Below are positions 19,630-27,792 of a stretch of 64,000 nucleotides of DNA, piece after piece; positions within the stretch are counted from its first letter, which is position 1, and each line of letters begins with the position of its first letter. Origin of the DNA: Spirosoma telluris (GTDB taxonomy: Bacteria; Bacteroidota; Bacteroidia; Cytophagales; Spirosomataceae); the NCBI GenBank assembly GCA_003259005.1, contig QLII01000001.1:5943001-6007000 (forward strand), given 5' to 3'. The notes under the pieces are model-generated. The model searched no databases. It was not told where the DNA came from and saw only the letters and a list, made by a program, of their open reading frames with translations. The translations under genes and the position numbers were made by a program.

Positions 19630-21777
19630 TCATTGAACCACCCGCTTCACGTTCATCTGCCGAAACGCACTTTTCAATTGTAATAACTCTTTGTTTTTCA
19701 AGCTAATTGAATCTTTAGCCTGCTGGCTTAAACTTCGGGCTACGCTGTTGGACAGGAACCAGCCCAGGGGATATCTGTCGCTATAGCTTAGGCGGAGGGT
19801 CAGGTAATTGATTTTGGGGTTAGCAAAGCGATTCATAAACGAATTGAACATGTTGTCGCGGGTGGTGGAGCCGTTGTCCCAGGCGTTGAAAAAACCAAGC
19901 AGCGGTATCTGAATCTCCTGTAAGATGGAGCGTTTCTGAGGGAGTTTGCCAATTGTATTGCTGTTCTGAATAAAGAGAATATAAGGGATGATGATAACGT
20001 GCCGGGCGGTATCCAACTGCCGGATGGACGGAACCAGGTTATTCATTAATTGAATGCAGGTTTCTACCCCCGAATTGTCAAAATAGCCCCCGTCAACGAT
20101 ATGCCCGCCGTATTGCTGTTTTCGGCCGTTTCCCAGCAGTGTGTCTTTCTGAATCAATCCGCCATTGGTTACTATGGGGAAACGACTGCATAAGGAAGCC
20201 GCCGTTTTTAAGGGTACATCGGTTCCCAGTACATCCAGCGTAGATACCACGTTTTTAAAATAACCCGGATCGAGTTGCAGATTTGAGGTGATGGTTTTCT
20301 GCCCCGATTCGGCCAACGTGCCGTTCAATAGGAGAGAGGGTAAGTTATAATTATAGCCGTCTGGAGTTTGGTACAATTGGGTCAGCGATGAATCGAGCGT
20401 GCGAAGACCCAGATTGTCCTGGTATGAATCGGCCCAGGAATCTTCGAGCCATTTGGCTCGCTCAAGCGGGGAGATCGGTATCGGAATAAGCCGCTGAATC
20501 GACTCGGGGAATAACAGGGCTGCCGACACGGCTGATAAATAGTCATCACGAATAACCTTCCGAAACTGATCGAACCGGCCATTTCGTTTTGTTTCGGGCA
20601 CGTCACGGAGGAAAGCTGTATAAAAAACCGTGCCAACGCCCCCGCCCGATACGCCACTGAGCGCGTACACATGGCGACTGAATCCCGGAATGATCGAATC
20701 CAGTCGGATGAGGGCTTCCGCAGTCCAGTTTAAGGCCCGAATCCCCCCGCCTTCAGCTGCTACCAGTACCAACGGAATTGTATCGCCTTCTTCCTGTTGA
20801 CGAGCGGCTACCCAGCTGGCAAAATGGGATTCTACGGTTGGGCGTTGGCTAATGGGAGGAATGTCCTTGCCCGTAGCCTGCCGAACAGCCGTGTTATCGT
20901 TGTAGGCACTAATGATAACCAAATAGGTAAATACCATCAGAACCAGTGGACGGTACCGGTAGTCGTTGAAGTACGCAATGAGGCTTCCCCAGAATGTATA
21001 TAGTGTAATGCCGAAGATGATGATAGCCGTTGGGCGTAACCGCCGGGCAATTCCCCACTCAACAGGCAGACTAAAAAAAATGAGCAGAAAGAGGGTCAGT
21101 GCCAGGCCGCTCGTAACAACCAGGCGGCCGAGTGGCTTCCGCCAAAGTACACGGAAATCCTGGGTAAGATTGGTGTAGCGATCTCCAAATTTCCAGTAGT
21201 GGGGCAGGGCAAAAACAGAAACCCGCCATTCAACTCATAGAAACAAACCCAGCATCAGCGCACTTTCAAGCAAAAGCAGATAAGGCTGCCAGCGGTCAGG
21301 CTTCCAGAAGGCGTAGGCTAAAATCAGGGCCGGGATCATTCCGCCGAGTTTAGGTAGCCATCGTAGCAACACATCACACTCCTGATTCAGGCGGATTCCC
21401 ACGGGCGAGATGTGCAGAATTAGGCGGGTACTCCCGTATACGGTCCAACTCCAAACGAACGTGCTCAAGAGAATATACTGAAACAAGCGGCTGAATACCC
21501 CGTCGTCAATTACGGCATTGATCATGTCGGCAGCCTGATCGGGGATATTCAGAATGTAGAATGAAATAAGCAGCGTAATGATGACCACAAAAGCATTGCG
21601 CTGGGTCTGATAGAACGCAATGATGTAGTTGATGAATTGTCGTTCAAGGGTGCTCGGGCCAGTGGATTGCACAGAGAATGGGATTAATCGGTCAATAGGG
21701 TGAATGTACTGGTTTGAAGCGTATATGCCGATAACTTGATTAAGACTTTCTGTCAAATAATGCGCTGATGATTTCAC
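19630..21777 (-). CDS. Membrane patatin-like phospholipase with an internal in-frame TGA
   Basis: Reading from 21777, about 180 residues contain 3-4 membrane helices (NAFVVIITLLISFYIL, YILLSTFVWSWTVYG, MIPALILAYAF). A TGA at 21235-21237 then interrupts the frame. The same frame continues past it with ALPHYWKFGDRYTNLTQDF, more helices (LALTLFLLIFF, IIFGITLYTFW) and the patatin domain from about 20850. There the oxyanion region VLVAAEGGGIRALNW and nucleophile ALSGVSGGGVGT (GxSxG) are seen, with the dyad Asp in HIVDGGYFDNSG. Total 715 codons. This break is not repaired by adding a base. A paired indel (one removed before, one added after) would give GLFYELNGGFLFLALPHYW, which looks natural. Either a true nonsense codon or two errors. 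Confidence 0.75.
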
Positions 21778-21950
21778 TAACGTTAAACCGCCTGGTCGTT
21801 GCTTTAGGCATCAGGAATTGGCGGCAGTACTTCTAATGTTAGCAGTTAATGGCCGCTGATCTATTAATTTATATAAAAATTAACCATTTTTGTATAATAA
21901 AAAGTGGCTCATATGTTTGAGAGCTAACGTTAGCCATCATTTAATCCGTA

Positions 21951-23465
21951 ATGTACTTCTATGAAAAAAACTACTGTAGCCATTTAGTACGAATAGCTTG
22001 CGGGCTTCTTCTGATGATCAGAATAGCCAGTGCTCAGGCACCTACCAACCTTACGGGCGATATTAGCTTACCATTCGACCCGCCCACATACACGTATACG
22101 AACTCATCGGTGGGCCCCTATTTTCTAAATCTAACGCAGCTTATTAACTCGTTTAATTACGCCAGAAGGCAGGAAGAAACGCAGTTAGCGTTAACAGCCA
22201 ATAGTTTGGGGAATCTAACCTTGCCTGCTTCGTATTCAACACTTTCGGCTCAGCAAAGGGGACTTTTTCTGCTCAATGCAGAGCGTCAGGCTCGGGCGGG
22301 TGTTAGCTATCCTGTGTCGGGAGTGGTATTGGGTCTTCCTTTGGAGGGGGTAGAAAGTAATCTATCGGTGGTTTCGCAGGGGCACGCTGCGAATATGATG
22401 ACCACCGGCATATTTAGCCACACCCTAAACGGCCAAACATCGACAGATCGTATCAACGCATCATCAACCTTTGCGGGCAGTTGCCACGAATTTCTGGTGA
22501 GAGATGAAAATATCTATAAGCAATGCCTGTACACATCTTCATCGACACCACCCAGTAATCCGACCTATGCTGTTGAGCAGGCCATTTTCTCATGGTTGTA
22601 TCAGGATTCTGGATCAAGTTGGGGGCACCGGGATGGTTTACTGATGCAGAATATCAGTGGAAATGTACCCTCGCCGTCAGCTCCCTCAGCAAATGCGTAT
22701 GATAACAATTACAGTGCCTCAACCAGCGAGGGGTTTCTGGGCGTAGGAATTTCCTTTGGTAGTGGGAGCAATACCGCCACGACCGGATTTGGTGGGCTTT
22801 GCCCACCCAGCTCAAATACGGCTATTCAAACCAAAACGGCGGCTGTAGTTGTGTTTAACTTTGTTGACCCTGCCGCTTCGGGTTGTGCATATACGTTAGA
22901 AGCTAACCCATTGCCGGTTCATTTATTATCGTTTGTGGGAGCTGCCCGCGAGAACAAAGCGGTTTTAAGCTGGACAACTACCTGGGAATACACAAACCTG
23001 GGTTTCGATGTACAACGTAGCCATGATGCTCAGGCCTGGGAATCAATCGGGTTTGTTGCCGCTAAAACAGACCTGAGAGACTATAACCTGTATCAGTTTG
23101 ATGATGAAGATGTCAGTGCAGGAGCTACGTACTATTATCGTCTGAAACAGCGGGATTTTGATGGAAAAACTACGTTCTCCTCGATTGTGGCCGTAACGAT
23201 TTTACCAACTGATGAACTGGTGTATGTGTATCCAAATCCAAGCCCATCCGGCGAGTTTCGGGTGTTTACCTCGCATGCTGCCACGGCTTCGGTTAATCTG
23301 TGCGATCTACAGGGAGTGACCTACCCCCTTACGATTCAGGCTGAAAGCGAAACAAAAATTAAGGTAAAAGTAGCGTCCGTTTTATCTGCAGGGATATACT
23401 GGCTGACCGTAAAAGGGGATAGCTTGCTGCCTGCCAGGACGTTTAGAGTTATTGTGGGCAACTAG
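21951..23465 (+). CDS. CAP-domain protein with T9SS-type C-terminal sorting domain
   Basis: 504-aa secreted protein. The leader MYFYEKNYCSHLVRIACGLLLMIRIASAQ is followed by a CAP/SCP-PR1-like region (QRGLFLLNAERQAR, SVVSQGHAANMMTTGIFSH, WGHRDGLLMQNIS). Next is an Fn3-like segment (LSFVGAARENKAVLSWTTTWEYTNLGFDVQRS, YYYRLKQRDFDGKTTFSS) and a C-terminal domain beginning VYVYPNPSPSGEFRVF and ending GIYWLTVKGDSLLPARTFRVIVGN, the pattern of type A T9SS sorting signals. The CAP domain may bind lipid or act as a protease/nuclease-like module; the catalytic role is unclear. It stands alone, with its terminator at 23599-23639. Confidence 0.88.
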   Translation: MYFYEKNYCSHLVRIACGLLLMIRIASAQAPTNLTGDISLPFDPPTYTYTNSSVGPYFLNLTQLINSFNYARRQEETQLALTANSLGNLTLPASYSTLSAQQRGLFLLNAERQARAGVSYPVSGVVLGLPLEGVESNLSVVSQGHAANMMTTGIFSHTLNGQTSTDRINASSTFAGSCHEFLVRDENIYKQCLYTSSSTPPSNPTYAVEQAIFSWLYQDSGSSWGHRDGLLMQNISGNVPSPSAPSANAYDNNYSASTSEGFLGVGISFGSGSNTATTGFGGLCPPSSNTAIQTKTAAVVVFNFVDPAASGCAYTLEANPLPVHLLSFVGAARENKAVLSWTTTWEYTNLGFDVQRSHDAQAWESIGFVAAKTDLRDYNLYQFDDEDVSAGATYYYRLKQRDFDGKTTFSSIVAVTILPTDELVYVYPNPSPSGEFRVFTSHAATASVNLCDLQGVTYPLTIQAESETKIKVKVASVLSAGIYWLTVKGDSLLPARTFRVIVGN

Positions 23466-23782
23466 CTCTAGGCAGATAGTCATAAGTTATCAAGAATGGT
23501 CATTGGTGGTCAGTTATTGTTAAATCTCTGCGTACTACTAGTTTATGACAAATGACTGACCACAAATGACTATTAATGACCAACTAATTAGATGGTACAA
23601 AACCCTCTGAGCAGCTTACAGGTTACTTAGAGGGTTTTTGTTTTTAGTAAAAATCTCCTGCCAACTGTCTGGTGTATAGTTTCTGGTCGTACCTTTCGGG
23701 CGATAGTTCACTCGCCTGGTTCGCCCCTTATCGCACTGCCTGTCTGCGACCTCGGCGATCTGTCCCGACTATCGCTCTGGTT
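23466..23782. other. Intergenic region before cydA
   Basis: Contains an imperfect inverted repeat at about 23496-23581 built from GGTCATT/AATGACC and GTGGTCAGT/ACTGACCAC, then the terminator at 23599-23639. About 130 bp of cydA leader follow, holding TACCTTTC (23693-23700), one base off the TAnnTTTG promoter element. No gene seen. Confidence 0.5.
23599..23639. terminator. AAAACCCTCT...AGAGGGTTTTT terminator
   Basis: AAAACCCTCT (23599-23608) pairs perfectly with AGAGGGTTTT (23629-23638), followed by T. It lies 130 bp downstream of the CAP-domain gene and works in either direction. Confidence 0.8.
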
Positions 23783-25165
23783 ATGGACAATGTGGAATTG
23801 CTCTCCCGGATTCAGTTCGCTTTCACCATCGCGTTTCACTACATCTACCCGCCCCTGAGTATTGGTTTAGGCGTTTGCCTGGTGATCATGGAAGGCCTGT
23901 ATCTGAAAACAAAAGACAAAGTTTACGAAGAGTTAACCCGTTTCTGGGTACGGATTTTTGCCCTTATTTTCGGGATTGGTGTTGCTACGGGCATTGTCAT
24001 GGAGTTTGAGTTCGGTACCAACTGGGCTACATACTCTCGGTATGTTGGTGATATTTTTGGTTCAGCACTGGCGGCAGAGGGTATTTTTGCCTTTGCGCTG
24101 GAGTCGGCATTTTTGGGTATCCTACTCTTTGGTTGGAATCGGGTTAGTCCACGGGTGCATTTTATGGCGACTGTGTTGGTCGCACTCGGCTCTATTTTCT
24201 CTGCCCTATGGATTGTGGTTGCTAACTCGTGGCAGCAAACCCCGTCTGGTTATCGTATTGAAGGAACAGGCATGCAAGCCCGCGCCATCGTTACCGACTT
24301 CTGGGCGATGGTCTTCAATCCGTCGTCTATTGAGCGTTATTCCCACGTACTGATTGGGGCTTTGCTGGCTGGTTCGTTTCTGGTCTTGAGCGTGAGCGCC
24401 TGGTACATCCTGAAAAAGAAATACATCGTTCATGCCGAGGCCGCCTTTCGAATAGCACTCTGGGTGGCCGCCGTATCGTCGTTGGCGCAGTTATTTACGG
24501 GTAGTAAATCCGCGGAAGTAGTCACGAAATACCAGCCCGCGAAACTCGCTGCCATGGAAGGCCATTTCGAGAAATCGGCACCGGGCGATATGTACCTGAT
24601 GGGTTGGGTAAATGCGAAGGAGCAGAAAACAATGGGACTTAAAATTCCGGGTGGCTTATCCTTTCTGGTACATCATGATGTGAATGCACCCATTCCAGGA
24701 CTGAATAGCATTAAACCTGAAAATCGCCCAACGGCTATCAACTTCGTTTTTCAAACCTATCACCTGATGATTGCCATTGGTATGGCGCTGATTGCGCTGA
24801 CACTATTCGCGCTTTTTATGCTCTACCGGGGCAAACTGTTTCAAACGCGCTGGCTTATGGGCGTTTTTGTGTTCTCGGTTCTGTTGCCCCAAATTGGTAA
24901 TCAGGTAGGTTGGTACACCGCCGAAGTCGGTCGGCAACCCTGGGTCGTTTATGGGCTGTTACGTACCTCAGATGCGCTGTCACAAGCCGTTAAAGCCGAG
25001 CATGTACTTGCTTCACTCATTATGTTCACGCTCATTTACGTCATGCTGTTTGGCCTGTTTCTGTATTTGCTTAACAAGAAAATCCAGCATGGCCCCGATG
25101 TGGTTTCGGAGGATGAAACCTCCTCACGCATGAACCCGTCGCTTTCTCCAATTCTCAATGAGTGA
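23783..25165 (+). CDS. cydA: Cytochrome bd ubiquinol oxidase subunit I
   Basis: 460-aa integral membrane subunit I of the bd-type terminal oxidase. The start at 23783 (MDNVELLSRIQFAFTIAFHYIYPPLSIGLG) matches the family N-terminus; the frame is open upstream but unrelated. Heme ligands: His in FHYIYPP, the second His in ERYSHVLIGALLAG, and the Met region later. GRQPWVVYGLLRTSDA is the conserved periplasmic signature. The quinol loop is short (GLKIPGGLSFLVHHDVNAPIPGLN). The enzyme oxidises quinol and reduces O2 to water with high affinity, without proton pumping. It is followed by cydB after 72 bp that contain a 25-bp hairpin. Confidence 0.96.
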   Translation: MDNVELLSRIQFAFTIAFHYIYPPLSIGLGVCLVIMEGLYLKTKDKVYEELTRFWVRIFALIFGIGVATGIVMEFEFGTNWATYSRYVGDIFGSALAAEGIFAFALESAFLGILLFGWNRVSPRVHFMATVLVALGSIFSALWIVVANSWQQTPSGYRIEGTGMQARAIVTDFWAMVFNPSSIERYSHVLIGALLAGSFLVLSVSAWYILKKKYIVHAEAAFRIALWVAAVSSLAQLFTGSKSAEVVTKYQPAKLAAMEGHFEKSAPGDMYLMGWVNAKEQKTMGLKIPGGLSFLVHHDVNAPIPGLNSIKPENRPTAINFVFQTYHLMIAIGMALIALTLFALFMLYRGKLFQTRWLMGVFVFSVLLPQIGNQVGWYTAEVGRQPWVVYGLLRTSDALSQAVKAEHVLASLIMFTLIYVMLFGLFLYLLNKKIQHGPDVVSEDETSSRMNPSLSPILNE

Positions 25166-25222
25166 ATGATAGGATGAGTGAATTGATCAGGTAAACTATT
25201 CACTCATTCTATCATTCACTCA
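25159..25222. repeat. Hairpin between cydA and cydB, 25-bp arms
   Basis: 25159-25183 and 25198-25222 are reverse complements with one mismatch (TGAGTGAATGATAG units). The left arm contains the cydA stop codon. Part of the right arm (25196-25216) is found unchanged inside the signal-peptide coding sequence at 50981-51001. Confidence 0.8.
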
Positions 25223-25237
25223 GTCAAAATTAAACCT

Positions 25238-26272
25238 ATGGACACTGTTCTCGGTATTGATCTCCCTACCTGGTGGTTTTTGCTGATTGGCGCACTCATC
25301 AGCGGCTATGGTATTTTAGATGGCTTCGATTTAGGGGCGGGGGCACTACATCTATTTTTTCGGAAAGAGCAGAGTCGCCGGATTGCGCTCAATGCCATTG
25401 GGCCGGTTTGGGATGGCAACGAGGTCTGGCTCGTGATTGGGGCAGGTTCGCTGTTTGCGGCTTTCCCGCTGGTTTATGGCACCATTCTATCGGTGTTTTA
25501 TTTGCCATTCATGTTATTTCTGGTGGCCATTATCTTCCGGGGAATCTCGATTGAATTTCGGAGTAAGGAGAAAATGAACTGGTGGCACCAACTGTGGGAC
25601 GTAAGTTATTGCCTGTCCAGTACGGTTATTTCGCTCTTATTGGGATTGATTCTGGGAAATCTGATTCAGGGTATCCCGCTCAACGCCAACCATGAATTTG
25701 TCGGGCGATTGCATGACTTTTTCAACCCCTACGCCGGGCTGATTGCCATCACGGTGCTGTCGCTGTTTATGATGCACGGGGCAATGTACCTACTCATGAA
25801 AACCGAAGATCGGCTGTACGCCAAACTGACGATCATTGCCAATAACACCAGTAAGTTTTTCATCCTGTGCTTCATGGCTACGTCTATGGCAACGCTCATC
25901 TATGTGCCGCACATGACGGCTATTTTTAAAGGCCATCCCGAATTGTTTATCCTACCCATGGCGGCCTTGCTTATTGTACTCAACATTCGACGGAGTATTG
26001 AAAAGCGGCAATACCGGCGGGGATTTGTTTCATCGGCGGTCACAACGGCGCTGCTGTTAATTCTGTTTGCGATGGGACTGTATCCAAATCTGGTTCTATC
26101 GAATATCGACCCCAGAGGCAACATCAGTATTTATGAAGCGGCCTCATCGGATGGGTCGTTGCGAACCATGCTCCTGTTTGCATTTATCGGTATGCCCTTG
26201 GTGTGTACCTACACGGTGTTCATGTTCTGGACGTTCCGGGGGAAGGTGAAACTGGAGGAACATAGCTATTGA
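25238..26272 (+). CDS. cydB: Cytochrome bd ubiquinol oxidase subunit II
   Basis: 344-aa membrane subunit II of cytochrome bd. Family signatures: LISGYGILDGFDLGAGAL near the N-terminus and IGPVWDGNEVWLVIGAG, with eight or more hydrophobic helices. It stabilises the heme groups of CydA in the membrane. It ends FMFWTFRGKVKLEEHSY, and a degenerate second copy of exactly this 3' end is found 862 bp downstream (27081-27141), on the far side of the PIN toxin-antitoxin cassette. Confidence 0.96.
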   Translation: MDTVLGIDLPTWWFLLIGALISGYGILDGFDLGAGALHLFFRKEQSRRIALNAIGPVWDGNEVWLVIGAGSLFAAFPLVYGTILSVFYLPFMLFLVAIIFRGISIEFRSKEKMNWWHQLWDVSYCLSSTVISLLLGLILGNLIQGIPLNANHEFVGRLHDFFNPYAGLIAITVLSLFMMHGAMYLLMKTEDRLYAKLTIIANNTSKFFILCFMATSMATLIYVPHMTAIFKGHPELFILPMAALLIVLNIRRSIEKRQYRRGFVSSAVTTALLLILFAMGLYPNLVLSNIDPRGNISIYEAASSDGSLRTMLLFAFIGMPLVCTYTVFMFWTFRGKVKLEEHSY

Positions 26273-26279
26273 CGGCGGG
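26219..26279 (+). repeat. 61-bp direct repeat, copy 1 (cydB 3' end)
   Basis: The last 54 bp of cydB plus 7 bp beyond the stop. It matches 27081-27141 at 58 of 61 positions. The three differences are grouped near the start and turn the Trp codon of cydB into TAA in the second copy. Confidence 0.9.
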
Positions 26280-26300
26280 AACACTTAGTGCCGGTTGATT

Positions 26301-26735
26301 TTACAACCCAAGAAAATGGGTGAACTCAGTAGGGCTTAGGATCTGTAGCGTAGGAAATGGTAATGTTTTGAATAAATCAAAGTGCTTGTCATAGGTTACT
26401 AAACCATGAGCGTTAGCCGATAGAGCTAAGTCTGAAAATTTATTATCGTCGGGATCGGCTTCAATTAAATTCCAGCGATAATAGGGTTCATGAAATAGTA
26501 CGTTTGTGGCACTGCATAAAATATCGAGTACATAGTCTGCCGTGTTAACTGAATAAAAGTCTGTAAGCTTTTCTGCGTACTCATCCAGTATTTCAGTGCT
26601 GACAACCCAATTAAATTTTTTAGCGTCAAATGCTTCGTAAATGTAAAACTCGCTATTTCTACGATTGATAGTTGCCAGTAGAACATTGGTATCAATAACT
26701 AATGCAGGAAGGATCGTTTCGGTAGAAGAAATCAT
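26301..26735 (-). CDS. PIN-domain ribonuclease toxin
   Basis: 144-aa PIN-domain protein of the putative toxin-antitoxin PIN group (COG1569-like). Acidic catalytic residues are visible: Asp in PALVIDTNVLLA, Glu in VVSTEILDEYAE, the pair in IEADPDDNKFSDLALSA, and Asp in LVTYDKHFDLF. PIN toxins are Mg-dependent RNases that cut tRNA, rRNA or mRNA when released from the antitoxin. The start overlaps the antitoxin stop by 4 bp (ATGA), the usual arrangement of antitoxin first, toxin second. The pair is bracketed by copies of the cydB 3' end, which suggests it arrived as a cassette. Confidence 0.88.
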   Translation of the reverse strand: MISSTETILPALVIDTNVLLATINRRNSEFYIYEAFDAKKFNWVVSTEILDEYAEKLTDFYSVNTADYVLDILCSATNVLFHEPYYRWNLIEADPDDNKFSDLALSANAHGLVTYDKHFDLFKTLPFPTLQILSPTEFTHFLGL

Positions 26736-26959
26736 TTCTGATTAGATTGTGTGCGCTGATGTTGCTGCCGAAGATTTTCATAATCGACTTCAGTGATGTT
26801 CCTCTCGACAACAATTTTATCTACTTCAGCAAAAAGTTTTTCGGCATAATGCTTGGCCAACAAATTTCTAATCTCGACAGACTCTTCGTAGCTCATTTGT
26901 CGGTTAAATAGTCGTAACAAGCTCAATTGTACGTCGTTCAGGCCTGTTGATGGTTGCAT
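26732..26959 (-). CDS. Antitoxin of the PIN module
   Basis: 75-aa protein (MQPSTGLNDVQLSLLRLFNRQMSYEESVEIRNLLAKHYAEKLFAEVDKI...) encoded directly before the PIN toxin with a 4-bp overlap. The pattern LNDVQLSLLRLFNRQMSYEESVEIRNLL is often found in small proteins paired with COG1569-type PIN toxins in Bacteroidota. It would bind and neutralise the toxin and probably repress the pair. The C-terminus is polar and glutamine rich, as expected for a flexible toxin-binding tail. A possible -7 element TAAATTTG lies upstream on the minus strand at 26993-27000. Confidence 0.8.
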   Translation of the reverse strand: MQPSTGLNDVQLSLLRLFNRQMSYEESVEIRNLLAKHYAEKLFAEVDKIVVERNITEVDYENLRQQHQRTQSNQK

Positions 26960-26992
26960 AGCTATCCCTGGTTTTGTGCTCTCAATCTATAA

Positions 26993-27000
26993 CAAATTTA
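26993..27000 (-). promoter_or_regulatory. Possible promoter -7 element of the toxin-antitoxin pair
   Basis: TAAATTTG on the minus strand fits TAnnTTTG, 34-41 bp before the antitoxin start. A TTG (27024-27026) is 23 bp further upstream, slightly more than the usual spacing. Confidence 0.4.
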
Positions 27001-27080
27001 TCATTTCCTCTAATTCTTTTTAGCAAGACAGGGGCGTAAATCACCTTTAGATAAACACTCTGATAGCCAGTTTCACAACC

Positions 27081-27141
27081 TTCATGTTCTAAACCTTCCG
27101 GGGGAAGGTGAAACTGGAGGAACATAGCTATTGACGGCGGG
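27081..27141 (+). repeat. 61-bp direct repeat, copy 2 (cydB 3'-end remnant)
   Basis: Second copy of the cydB terminus, reading F-M-F-stop-T-F-R-G-K-V-K-L-E-E-H-S-Y-stop. It is immediately followed by the promoter of the PhnA-like gene, which suggests this copy marks the original junction between cydB and that gene. Confidence 0.9.
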
Positions 27142-27146
27142 TGTCG

Positions 27147-27154
27147 TACCTTTG
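27147..27154 (+). promoter_or_regulatory. Bacteroidota -7 promoter element (TACCTTTG)
   Basis: TACCTTTG matches TAnnTTTG and lies 28 bp upstream of the PhnA-like start at 27182. A TTGAC at 27131 is closer than the normal -33 spacing, so only the -7 element is called. Confidence 0.5.
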
Positions 27155-27181
27155 CGGCAAACCACCAAAAACAAAACCTAG

Positions 27182-27391
27182 ATGGACGTAAAAGATAGCA
27201 ACGGTACTATCCTTGCTGAAGGTGATTCAGTAAAGCTGATTAAGGATTTAAAAGTAAGAGGATCATCATCGACCCTGAAACGTGGAACGGTCGTAAAGAA
27301 CATCCGTCTCACAGAGGATTTTGAGGAGATTGAAGGGCGCGTGGAGAAGACGGTGATGGTACTGAAGACCATGTTTTTGCAGAAGGTTTGA
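27182..27391 (+). CDS. PhnA-domain protein
   Basis: 69-aa protein MDVKDSNGTILAEGDSVKLIKDLKVRGSSSTLKRGTVVKNIRLTEDFEEIEGRVEK..., matching the C-terminal SH3-like PhnA domain. The zinc-ribbon part of longer PhnA proteins is absent, as is usual for the short form in Bacteroidota. Despite the historical name the family is not established as a phosphonate enzyme, so no symbol is given. It has its own promoter element and a clear terminator (27430-27459). Confidence 0.88.
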   Translation: MDVKDSNGTILAEGDSVKLIKDLKVRGSSSTLKRGTVVKNIRLTEDFEEIEGRVEKTVMVLKTMFLQKV

Positions 27392-27792
27392 TGATTTCTT
27401 ACTAGAGCTATTGCTGTTAGTTTTGTTTGCGCCCGGCTCAGAGAGCTGGGCGTTTTTTTGTAGCGGGAATTTAGGAGCAGCCAATGGGTTCGTGCGAGGC
27501 CTTTTTGATTCCAAAAACGGGAGTAGTTTGTTGATTTGATATGACCACTGTTATAGAAGTTTTTAGCTAATTTATGTAAGTCGCTGATTAATAAAATTTT
27601 GGCTTTTAAGTAAGTTATTTCTCATATTACGATCGATTTATTTCTGCTTCCATATCTGATGCGAATTCTTGCTATTGCAATCTATATCTGCCAGACTAAT
27701 GTATCACCCAAATATGCGATGGTGCCCTATCCGTTTCTCCACTATTTTTGTGGGGCATATAATTTTGATAAAGCGCTCTTAACCTATCCACT
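27392..27792. other. Intergenic region before the subtilase-like gene
   Basis: After the terminator of the PhnA-like gene there are about 330 bp of A/T-rich sequence with no convincing reading frame or repeat. It presumably contains the promoter of the subtilase-like gene. Confidence 0.5.
27430..27459 (+). terminator. Rho-independent terminator of the PhnA-like gene
   Basis: CGCCCGGCTC pairs with GAGCTGGGCG around a short loop, followed by seven T. Confidence 0.88.
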
